Assembly (NCBI RefSeq): GCF_020536995.1
Contig: NC_068355.1
Location: 119,000,430 to 119,064,429, forward strand
Reading direction: 5' to 3'
Length of the DNA: 64,000 nt
Origin: Dreissena polymorpha
Taxonomy: Eukaryota > Mollusca > Bivalvia > Myida > Dreissenidae
In this document: positions 11,177-23,100 of the stretch, in pieces
Layout of the letters: each line of letters opens with the position of its first letter
Numbering within the stretch: position 1 is the stretch's first letter
Program-made: the position numbers and the translations under genes
The notes under the pieces: model-generated
The model's database searches: none
What the model was told of the DNA's origin: nothing
What the model saw: the letters and a program-made list of their open reading frames with translations, nothing else

Positions 11177-14100
11177 TCAAGCAAAGTTTTTCTTTTCCCT
11201 CCTCATCATCACCAGAAGGAAGCACGATACTGCCACCAGAATGACCTGAAATACAAGACAAATACTAGTAATACATTTCATATTTTGTAAGATTACAAAA
11301 TGTTGACCTGTTCAGTTACTTTGACACAATTTCAATGAGCACCTGCAATTTAAACGCAGTTTTTTAAGCATATATGTCAAATCTAGGAATGCATAATCAC
11401 ATGTGAGCAATAAACCATTTCAATGTTGACCTATGTATGCACAACCCATTTGAACAGTTTTCAACTGGTATGTCTTTCCAGTCATGGTTATTCTGAGCAC
11501 ATGATGCACAAACATCCTCATAACTCATATAAAGTGCTAGCAGGCCTCTCTAACTTCACGAAACTACATTACAGGAATATGCTACCACATGTCCTTAAAA
11601 TATGCAGTATACAAAGGACAAAATAGTCATAAAACAAGGTTTAAAAAAAAAAAATATATAATAAAAAGGGGGGTAACAACCAAGTATTAATCTAAGTATG
11701 CTAATAATTTCCCTTAGCTAAGGACACATTTAACAGAATTAGCAAAAGTAACCCTGACCTTGACCAACATGACCTTTGACCCCCATAAAAGTGAATGTTA
11801 TCGTGAGGTATAAACATACTAAATATTGAAGGAATTGATCCCAAAACAAGCAAATTTGTTGAATATCCCCCGCAAATATGCTTCTGGACACAAAAGTGTT
11901 ATATTGGACACTCAAAAAAGCATTTTTTCAAGATACAAAGGGCCATAACTCCGTTATTAACAGATGGTGTACAATGCCATTTGGCATGCATCATCCTCTT
12001 ATTGATATACATACCCATATCAAGTTTCAATGAAATCCGCTAAAGCACTTCCAAGATATGGCTCCAGACACACACAAAAAGCATTTTTTCAAGATACAAA
12101 GGGCCATAACTCCGTTATTAACAGATGGTGTACAATGTCATTAAGCGTGCATCATTCTCTTATCTATATATATATATATACTCATACCAAGTTTCAATGA
12201 AATCCGACAAAGCACTTCCAAGATATGGCTCCGGACGGACGGACGGACAGACGGAAAGACGGACGGAAAGACGGAAGGACAGACGGAAAACGCCAAAACA
12301 ATATCCCTCCGCCTATGGCGGGGGATACTAAGGGCTCTATGATAAAAGTATACAAATGTTTTTTTAGCCAGAGTGACCTTGACCGGGAAAAAAAATCCCG
12401 TTCAATATGCCCCAGGGTATTTGATGATAAACACTTTGTGAAATAAGTAATAAAGGAGGAGTTGTGCTAGGAAGAAGATGTCAAATTCAATCTATTTTTA
12501 GTCGTGGCGCCCTTAATTTCGGGAATCATAAAATCCCGACAACATGCGCCAGGGCACTTGGTGACAATCATTTTGTGAAAGTTTCATTGAAATCAGTGGA
12601 GAAATGAAGGAGGAGTTGCGCTCGGAAGATTTGTTCCGCACGCCCACCCGCTGACATTCAACAATCTAATAACCAGTTTTTTCCTTTATAAAACCTGGTT
12701 AAAAAGTGTTTGCACATTTCCCTATCTGTGCAATGAACAGAACAGGAAAAGCAACACTTAGTTTTATCTGTACAATTTCTGGTATATGAAATGCATGCAA
12801 ATTTTCCTACTTGTACAATGTAATACAATGTAACTTATATGAAGGCTGAAATATGTCCGTATCTGTTCAATGTACAATACATGTGTATATGAGATGCAGG
12901 CACATTTCTCGAACTATACCATGTTGTGATATCAAGTACATGTACTGGCACATTTCCCTAACAATATTTGACATATATTTGAGTGGTGGCTAACTTCCAT
13001 AACTGATCAATATACAGTGTATGAAGTGCTCCAACATTTCCTTCCTGTACAATTCACTATTTATAAAGTAATTACACCTTTCCCAAACTGTACATTGGAT
13101 CATTGCATATGAGGTGTTGGCTCATTTACTGGTACCTAATAGAACAATGTAAGATGTTTTACGTGCTGGCACATTTCCCTAACTGTACAATATATGATAT
13201 ATGAAGTGCTGGCATATTTTTTTAACTGTACACTATTATGGTATATGAAGTGCTGGCATGTTTCCAAAACTGTACACTTTATTGTATTTTAATAACTGGC
13301 ATATTTCTTTAATCATACAATATATTTTATATAAAGTCCTGGCATATTTCCCAAACTGAGCAATGTATGGTATATGAAGTGCTGGCATATTTCCTAAACT
13401 GTACAATATATTGTATATGAAGTGCTAGCATATTTCCTAAACTGTACAATATACCGTATATGAAGTGCTGGCACACTTCTCTAACTGGACAATATATTGT
13501 ATATGAAGTGTTGGCATATTTCTCTAACTGTACAATATATTGTATATGAAGCGCAGGCACATTTCTCTAACTGTACAATATATTGTATTTGAAGTGTTGG
13601 CATGTTTCTCTAACTGGACAATATATTGTATATGAAGTGTTGGCATATTTCTCTAACTGTACAATATACTGTTTATGTAGTGCTGGCACACTTCTCTAAC
13701 TGGACAATATATTGTATATGAAGTGTTGGCATATTTCTCTAACTGTACAATGTATTGTATTTGAAATGCTGGCAGATTTCTCTAACTGAAAAATATATTG
13801 TATATGAGGTGCTGGCACGTTTGTCCACCTCTAACATGTACAGTATTTGGTTTGGTTGCACATCACTAGCTACACAATATACAGTATATGGATTGTTGGC
13901 ACATGTCCCTTCCTGTACAATACACTGTATATTGTATTTGAGGTGCTAGCATATTTCCCTAAAGGTAAAATGTACGTTAAATGCTTGCACATTGCCCTCA
14001 CTGTACAGTGTATGGTGTATGAAGGACTGGTCCATACCGGAACCCACCTGTAAAACTCCGAGTGTGATGCCAGCAGCTCCAAGTGCATAAAAGTTGTCCT

Positions 14101-17100
14101 GGATCCATTCTTTTCCTTTCTCATAACAACCCTGGAACAATTGGATCTTGTTCTCAAACTTTGGGTACAACTTTAAAAAGGGTAGATTAGATTATCATGT
14201 AAATATTACCAGTATAGACCATGGATAGATACATTTTGTTGCCTTTCAACAAAAGAGTTACTGGAATATTGGCACCACACATACGGATGCATTACAATGC
14301 ACAGTCTTTAGACTATAATTCAATGCTTTTAAAATTGGCATTTGTTGTAATTTACATGTATGTTTAAAATGTTTATTTCCAATGTGCAAATGAATTTAAT
14401 AAAAGATTTATCTATTTTTTAAACAGCGTGCATTTTTTAGCACAATTGCATAAAAAGCCTAACACTCAATTTTGTTTCCTGGGACTAGAACCAGTACTTG
14501 GTGTCTATGGAGGAGATCTAAAGAACACTCCCACTGTGGGGATCGAACCTTTGACCTCCCAGTTGCTAGGGGGATAACATAATTATCCATTAAACCACGA
14601 CGACCTTAGATCTATCTATCATAATGTTGAAATGCTTGTTACGAGCAGACTTATTCACAAAAGTCATGTTCAGATATACATCAACTGGTTACCAAAACGT
14701 ACTGATTTCAACTAGTTGTATGGTATTTTGAGAAGAAATTATGTTGGCACAGTTTTAAATTTTGAAAATATCTTTAAAATGCTGTTTTGGCCATCCCTAC
14801 AAACAAATGACTGAACAAAAATACTGGTACTAAGCTACGAGAAGGACAATATCCTTGTAAAAAAGTGTCAGCAAGTCCGTTGCTTGTTAACATCCCAATA
14901 GAAAATGAAATCAAGGGACATAATTGTCACAAAACCAGGTTTTCAACTCAAAGTGTGACCTTGACATTGGAGATATCAACGTAATTCTTTCCCGCGACAA
15001 ACCGTCCAATGATGGAGAACAAATGTGCCAAATGCTCTTAAAATCCCACCATGAACGACATAGTTATGGCCTGGACAAGCTCATTTATGACCATTTTTGA
15101 ACTTTGAACTCAAAGTGTGACCTTGACCTTGGATATATCGAGTAGTTCTTTTGCGCGACACACCGTCCAATGATGGTGAAAAAAATGTGCCAAATGATTT
15201 TAAAATCTCACAATTAAAGACATAGTTATGGCCCGGACAAGCTTTTCTGCCTGCCCTCCGACATTCGCAAATCTAATAACCAGTTTTTTCCTTCGGAAAA
15301 CCTGGTTAAAATATCACACGAGCATAGAATTAGAATAGAAATGTCACCTCGTCATATGCAACGGTTGTTCCTTGCGAGCCACAGTTTGGCCCATCACAGC
15401 AGGAGTCTGGGAGGTTACTGGGGTAGTCCGGGTCGACCAGTCCATACCAGTCCTTGTAGTTAGTGACACCGCAGCAGCGCTCCTACATCATAGCACAGAG
15501 GTGAGAGGTGGCAAATAACAGAGTTCATTTATAGTGGCATGCAGTAAGCTAACAAATGTTTCGGTGTTTGTTTGTTTGTTTGCAGTAAAAAACATTTTAC
15601 TTAATTTTATTTGGAAACAAGAAAATTGGTTTAAATTATATCCCCCAACAAATAATTTCGTTTATGGATGATTGCAATTCCCTTGTTTCAGGATAAAATC
15701 TGAACAAATATCCATAACTCTTATCTAAAAAAGTGCAGGGTAATGGTTCTAGTGCATGGTACTTCTCCTCATTGATATCTATGTACCCATAAAGTTACAT
15801 GTTGAAATCTTGTATTGTATCTGAGATCTTGAAAAGTTACATTATACGAAAAAACAAAGGGCAATAACTTTTTTTAAGTAAGTGTAGGGTTATGGTTCTT
15901 GTGCACGGTACTTCTCTTCCTTGATATCTATACACCCATGAAGTTTTATGTTTAAATTGAATATATCATATCTGAGACATAGCGGAGAAATCACATAACA
16001 CGAAAACAAGTTTATCAAAGCAAGGGCAATAACTCTAATCAAAGAAGGTTCAGGGTTACAGTTCTTGTGCATGACACTTCTCTTCCTTGATATCAATTAA
16101 ACAATAATGAAGTTTCATGTTGAAATCTCATATTGTACCTGAGATATCACCTTAAAGAGTCACATCATTAAAAAAATAATCAAGGGCAATTACTCTTATT
16201 AAAGAAGGTTCAGGGTTGTGGTTCTTCAGCATTGCACTTCTCTTCACTGACATCTATACACCCATTAAGTTTCTAGTTTATATCTTGCATAGTTTTTGAG
16301 ATATAGCCCTAAAAAGTTTGTGACAGACAGACAGAACTACTTTGACAGTGGGATAATAATATTCACAGTAGTACTGCACACGCCAAATTGAAGTTTCACA
16401 GTGAAGTTCTATGAACCCATTTGCTTAATGCAAACCAGTTTTTAAGCCCTATATTGTTAATGAGTATTATTCATGCCATATTTGGTACGTCAAACATCAT
16501 TTATTCATTTCCTAGTTAATCTTGCAAAGAACACCCCAGAGCAATTATTATATATATGAGCCTCATTGTGGGAAAACGGGGCTGAATGTATGTGTTTGCC
16601 GAGGCTAAACAGGGAGGACAATATCTGTAGAGCTGCAACGATTCGATCCGATTCATCAAAAATCGATTCGAAATGCTTCGATTCGATTACGATACCAAAC
16701 CTACCAAATTCGATTCAATTCTTTAACATATATACATATATATATATACATAGATACGTAAAGCACGCTGTATTCTTACTATTGATACGGGAAGGTGAAG
16801 GTTTTATGTTTACCTGTAATTACGACCCGCGCGATTGGTTGCTTATTACTTTAGTCATCCAATCAATAAGCGCGTTACAGTCTACTTTCGGAAAAAGCGT
16901 CAAAATGGCTGAACAAATTGTTTCCGACAAATTGAAATTATCAGATGCGCCTAAGAAGCTAAAATCAAAAGTGTGGCAGTATTTTGGGTTTCGGGATGGT
17001 AGCCCTACCAATAAAGCAAAGTGTAAACTGTTCTTCATGGATGTGGCGTACTGTAACAAGTTAGTTGTTACAAAACTTTATATAGCCATAACTCTGAACA

Positions 17101-20100
17101 TCTAATAATTTCTAATATTTATCTCATATTGTATTTTCACTTAGTAGTTGTCAAATTAATGATGCTATGATATTTATTCTTATTGTATGTTACTTAGCAT
17201 TTGCTTAGGTAAAAATCATCAATGAATATATTCAATATATTTATATAACTGTTATGTCACTAACCAATATTGTAACACTGTGATTCATTACTGTGGCAAA
17301 TGTATTTATGAATATGTTGTTAATGAAATTTGGCATATATGAGCTATATAAGCAAACGTCGAAAAAGGCCACCCTTTTATTTATTTAATATGTCATTGTT
17401 TTAACCTGATGGCTAAATGGAGTTGTATTTGTTAAATGCATTTAATGCAGTTTTCTCATGTTATCAAAATCAACTTACTTGTCAATTGTATTTCTCATCC
17501 GCCATCTTGTTTGGAAGCTGTCAATGTCTATTTTGGAAACCGGCGTTTGATATCACATTTTTGTCTTTTGAAACCATATGTGGTGCCATTTTATTCATAA
17601 AATATTGTTCTTTCTAAATATCAAGTAAACGCCACATCATAAATTGTAAATAATTGTAGTTTTGCATCAGAAGCCAAATTTTCTCGGAATCATTCATTTT
17701 AGAACGCCAATGTCATTTTGTAACGATTGTTTTCATTGGTCTGGATTTCATAACGTGCTGCCTGATTGGCTGATACTGTCTATAAAAGAAGGAGTTTCAG
17801 AAGGCAGATTCATTCAAATTTCCAACTCTGAATCGACAACATCTAGTAAAAATAAGAACCTCAAACTTAACATAAGAAACAAAGAGTAACCATAACACAA
17901 CTAAAAGAAAGAGTGAACCTTATATATATTTGTACGTTATAGATGTTTTGTCTGGTGATCGAACAAGAAGAAATATAGCAACATTATCGTGAACCGTCTT
18001 ACGTTTATTATTATAATCCCTACACGGAACAAACACAACTCGCCGTCCTGAAAAGTTTTACAAGTGGTGTCAGAAGTGGGATATCCGTCCGAAAAATTAC
18101 GTTGTAAATCAACGGGACAACTTACCTTCGCCTGCAGACGTCATCGAGAGCTATTTCTGTCAAGAGTGTCTAAAAATAGCTTTATGTGGGAAACCATTCA
18201 GTATGAAAATAAACTTTGAAATACAGTAATTTCGGCCAAAGCCTAATCGAGAAGCGGTATTAAAGGGATAATCGACGCAATTTAATAAAAAGTGCAAATA
18301 TTGTTATCAAACGTTACCGTATTTGCGTGTGACAGAAATTAAGAATACGTAATAAAATAAGAATATAATATTTTTTAGAGATATGGCTTACCTAACAGTG
18401 TTATTCAGAATTAAAAGTTTGCCATTGATACTATAAACCATACTTACGGCGTTGGTGTGTGATTCTGCTGATTAAAAAAAAATTAATCAAGTTAAACGGT
18501 GAAATAAATTGATGGAATTTCAGAAATTATTTATGAAAAAAAGGTGAACTCAACACAATATAATTCTGTATTAATGATTATCAATTTATGTGTAGAATTT
18601 TAATAAGCAAAGTGTAATATAACAATATTATGGCTAATTCGGATGATGAAGAGGTCTTCATAGTGAATCGTGGACAAGGGGACGACATTCGAGAGCAACC
18701 GAAATCGTCATCCGACGATGAGAGGTCAATCCTGTCCGGTGGGGACGTCCCTCATCTGTTTCGTCGCCGACCTGCTCGTCCAGGTTCAACAGTGTACATG
18801 AAGCCGGAGGTGTACAACGGTGATGGAGATTGGGAAGTCTATCTCAATCATTTCGAGTTGTGCGCCGAGCTGGGTAACTGGGGTCCCCGAGAGAAAGTTT
18901 TGACCCTAGCGGCAAGTCTACGTGGTCAAGCACAATTATATTACGTCACGCTAAGTAGGGCCGAACGTGATTCCTACTTGGTGCTCATTCAGATGCTGGG
19001 CCAAAGGTTTGGTCGAGCTCGACAACACCCGTTGTGGATGTCTCGTTTGGAGGGCCGTAAGCGTTCTCCAGAGGAATCATTTGCTAACCTGGCTGATGAC
19101 CTAAAATGCATGACTCAGCGTGCATACCCAGACTTCGGTAATCAGGCGCAGGAAATGCTTGCACTAAACCAGTTTTACAAATCGATCAGCCCAGAACTTA
19201 AGTTAAAGTGTATCAGCGAGGGTTGCCAGTCTGTTACGCAGGCGGTTGCTTTAGTGGAGATGTACGAGGGCGTCGTGGACGGCGGTGCTAAACGTAAAGC
19301 ATCGGTTTATGTGGTGGACAATTAACTGAAGTCATTATTGTTAAATGTAACATTGCTATTGATGACATTAGTTCAACTGTTTAGTTTTAGCATTATCATA
19401 ATTTGTTCAAATCATTAAGGGAAATTACAGTTGAAATGTGAACATTATTGTGTGTACACATTGTCTTAAAGAACGTATATTTAACAATTATTCTAATCTT
19501 ACATGTTGTATAGGAAAATTAACGTTAAAATTTATAAGAAAATGGAGAATCCTTTGTGGAATTTAGAGGAAGGAATATACACAGAAGTAATGGGAAAATG
19601 GAATATAATAGGTACCAATGGCAAATTAGAATGGAATTTTTTTATTTTATTAGGTTGCGCAACCGACTCTTTTCTTTAGTCTATTGGATTAGCTACCCAT
19701 AATGACTATAAGACTTTTTAGTTCCTTACTTGTAGAGAAGACGGCCATTGTGGTACTGTGAGCAAATATTACTTGAGGAAGTGTATTATTCCACAATATG
19801 AAGGATCTCCTGAAAATTCAAAATTAAAGTTTTTCTTTAAGGTACAGGGGGGTGAATGTAACAAGTTAGTTGTTACAAAACTTTATATAGCCATAACTCT
19901 GAACATCTAATAATTTCTAATATTTATCTCATATTGTATTTTCACTTAGTAGTTGTCAAATTAATGATGCTATGATATTTATTCTTATTGTATGTTACTT
20001 AGCATTTGCTTAGGTAAAAATCATCAATGAATATATTCAATATATTTATATAACTGTTATGTCACTAACCAATATTGTAACACTGTGATTCATTACTGTG

Positions 20101-23100
20101 GCAAATGTATTTATGAATATGTTGTTAATGAAATTTGGCATATATGAGCTATATAAGCAAACGTCGAAAAAGGCCACCCTTTTATTTATTTAATATGTCA
20201 TTGTTTTAACCTGATGGCTAAATGGAGTTGTATTTGTTAAATGCATTTAATGCAGTTTTCTCATGTTATCAAAATCAACTTACTTGTCAATTGTATTTCT
20301 CATCCGCCATCTTGTTTGGAAGCTGTCAATGTCTATTTTGGAAACCGGCGTTTGATATCACATTTTTGTCTTTTGAAACCATATGTGGTGCCATTTTATT
20401 CATAAAATATTGTTCTTTCTAAATATCAAGTAAACGCCACATCATAAATTGTAAATAATTGTAGTTTTGCATCAGAAGCCAAATTTTCTCGGAATCATTC
20501 ATTTTAGAACGCCAATGTCATTTTGTAACGATTGTTTTCATTGGTCTGGATTTCATAACGTGCTGCCTGATTGGCTGATACTGTCTATAAAAGAAGGAGT
20601 TTCAGAAGGCAGATTCATTCAAATTTCCAACTCTGAATCGACAACATCTAGTAAAAATAAGAACCTCAAACTTAACATAAGAAACAAAGAGTAACCATAA
20701 CACAACTAAAAGAAAGAGTGAACCTTATATATATTTGTACGTTATAGATGTTTTGTCTGGTGATCGAACAAGAAGAAATATAGCAACATTATCGTGAACC
20801 GTCTTACGTTTATTATTATAATCCCTACACGGAACAAACACAACTCGCCGTCCTGAAAAGTTTTACAGTACGCAAAGTCCAGCTCAACCACTAATCTAAT
20901 GCAACATGTCAAACGCAAACATAACGTTGATTTAGCAAGACTTAGAGGTCGCACAAGTGCAACTACTGAAGTCGCGAGCCAGAAAAGTAGTTCTATATCT
21001 GTTGGAATTTTGTTAAGTTTATTAAAGAATGTGATTTGTCCTACAGGTAACAGGTGATGCTGTCATGTCACAATGGTAGACATGCTTACTGCGGTATGGG
21101 TAAAAGTATTATGTGATAGTACTTCCATTCAACTGATTCCAGATACGTTCTTATGATTATTTATTCATTTTTTATATTATTGTGTAATCAACACAACCTT
21201 CTTGTCAGAAGTTTTTATATTAAAATTCCTAATTTGCTTTTCTTTTTATGTGTTCTATTGAAATCACATTTGAACAGAAATGTTAATTTTGAGGCATAAG
21301 AGTGAATATATGATAAAACCAGGTTTGAAGATGAATCGAATCGAAAAAATCGGTATCGGAGTGTTTGAAATCGAAATCGGATCGAATCGAGCTGTTGGTG
21401 AATCGTTGCAGCTCTAAATATCTGCAGAGACTTGACTTTAGCTCAAAAGAGGCTTCTTTGAAAATACAAATATCATAAAACGGAAAGAGTTGTCCTTGAT
21501 AAGCCTGTGCAGACTGCACAGGCTAATCTGGGAAGAGACTTACGCACAAGGATTGAGCCGATTTTCCCTGAGTGTGGCCCATATAGAGCCTTCAATTCAG
21601 TGTACCTTTTGTTGTATTTCATCCCAGCTCTTCCTCTTTTCTTTGTCCTTCAGTCCTTCCAGTAGTCTGTTTCTCAGCTCACTCTCAATCTGAGCATAAA
21701 TGTTAGCTGTTTAACCTTTCCCACTCAGAAGCAAAGTGAAAATGGCAATGTGCAAACAGCATTAAAACCAGAACAGCCTGCAAATTAATAACTCACAGTC
21801 TGTTCATGCTGTTTCCTGCTCATCAATATCTAAGGTTTGCAGATGAAGCCTTCTAAATTTGAATCTAGTTAGAAAGGTCTTAAATTAAATATAACTTTAG
21901 AAGGCACTACAAATGCATGAAAATATGTACACCTTGACATGCTGCAGAACATATTTCAAACATGATTTCATTAAAGAATTCTAATTTTGGTGTTTAAATT
22001 ATAACTATTAAGATAATTATCAACCATTAAAAGGTATTACACAATTGTATAATGTCCTATGTTGGTATGTGATGTAAAAGTAATTACAAAACAAATACAA
22101 AATAGAAAATAGTGCAGGAAGAACAATATAATTGTGATGTGATAAGACAGAATGTAAATGATTCACATTGGACAATGATTTGAGGGAAAGTGACACACCA
22201 CTTCTAGGACAGGACAGGAGGGAATAAAACATTGCAAGATATGAGACAGGAGTCAACATAAAATAACTTTGAGAGAAAGGACAACATGAAAAAGAAAAAC
22301 ACAAGAAATGCGTGATAATATGGGCAAGAAACCAACCATGGATAGGATTAGACATAAAGAATATGAAATGTAAACTTTTACTAGTATGGCAGAACAGAAC
22401 GAGAAAACTAATGCAAGACAACAGATAGGATGGAAAGAGTGGGGTGGAATGACTTATGTGGCATGCCCTCAGGTAGTATGGGTTAGGGTAGGTTGAGGTG
22501 CCCTTGAGTAGGATGGGGTAGGGTAAAGTGGATGTTCTTAAGTGGGGAAGGGTGGGTCAGGGAAAGTTGGGAGTCATTGAGTGGGTTGGGATAGGGTAGG
22601 GTGCGCACCTAAGTGGGATTGGATGGGGTACTCTTGAGTGGGGTGGGGTAGGGTAAAGTGGATGTCCTAAATGGGATGGGGCAGGGAAGGTTGGGCAGTC
22701 ATTGAGTGGGTTGGGATAGGGTAGGGTGGGCATCTAGGTGGGATTAGACGGGTAATGGTGGGGCGCTCTTGAGTTGGGTAGGATGGGGCAGGGAAGGGTA
22801 CCCTTAAGTGGGTTGGGATGAGGTTAGGTGCATGCCCTAGAGTGGGGTGGGGCAAGGTATGGTGCCCTTGAGTGGCGTAGGATGAGGTTAGGTCGGTTGA
22901 GTGCCCTAGAGTGGGTTGGGATGGGGTTCCCTTGAGTGGGATGGGGCAAGGTAGGTTGCCCTTGAGTGGGTGAGATGTGGTAAGGTGGGTGGGTGCCATA
23001 GAGTGGGGAGGAATTGGGTTCTCTTGAGTGGGATGGGGCAAGGTAGGTTGCCCTTGAGTGGGTGGGATGTGGTTAGGTGGGTGGGTGCCCTAGAGTGGGG

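Larger units (their letters stand above)
17052..20867 (+). mobile_element. Young gag-only LTR retrotransposon (Ty3-like, non-autonomous)
   Basis: Two direct repeats of 1,011 bp start TGTAAC and end TTTTACA, so they have TG...CA ends, and are flanked by a 4-bp duplication GTAC. Two bases after the 5' LTR is an 18-base primer-binding site (18,065-18,082) complementary to the 3' end of tRNA-Leu. A polypurine tract AGGGGGGTGA precedes the 3' LTR. The 1.8-kb interior holds one gag-like gene and no protease, reverse transcriptase or integrase. The LTRs show no difference by eye, so the insertion is recent. The element looks whole for a non-autonomous family and would depend on enzymes of a relative. 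It landed in the BED region of the hAT element. Confidence 0.92.
16628..21416 (+). mobile_element. Non-autonomous hAT element with BED zinc finger, split by an LTR element
   Basis: Plain DNA transposon of the hAT superfamily. Terminal inverted repeats TAGAGCTGCAACGATTC are at both ends, flanked by a perfect 8-bp target duplication AATATCTG (16,620-16,627 and 21,417-21,424), the length typical of hAT. The inner ends are rich in ATTCGATT. Without the inserted LTR element it is only about 970 bp, so most of the transposase is absent. What remains codes for a BED finger: MAEQIVSDKLKL, KSKVWQYFGF and AKCKLF before the insertion, and STTNLMQHVKRKH after it. One expected cysteine of the C-x2-C pair reads Phe. 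It sits in a tetraspanin intron in the opposite sense. Confidence 0.85.

Noticed and set aside
12125-12446. Arg/Lys/Asp-rich frames over a GACGGAC tract
   Set aside because: The tract is the standard end of several dispersed repeats in this window; the frames are simple-repeat translations.
13327-13560. Repetitive frame with HIQYIVQ units, and neighbours to 14,150
   Set aside because: Periodic translation of the 43-bp minisatellite.
17417-17889. 66- and 75-codon frames in the LTR
   Set aside because: Present identically in both LTRs, with no recognisable domain. LTR sequence explains them.
22667-23041. Pro/His/Thr-rich minus-strand frame
   Set aside because: It is the translation of the G-rich minisatellite, without start context or splice signals.
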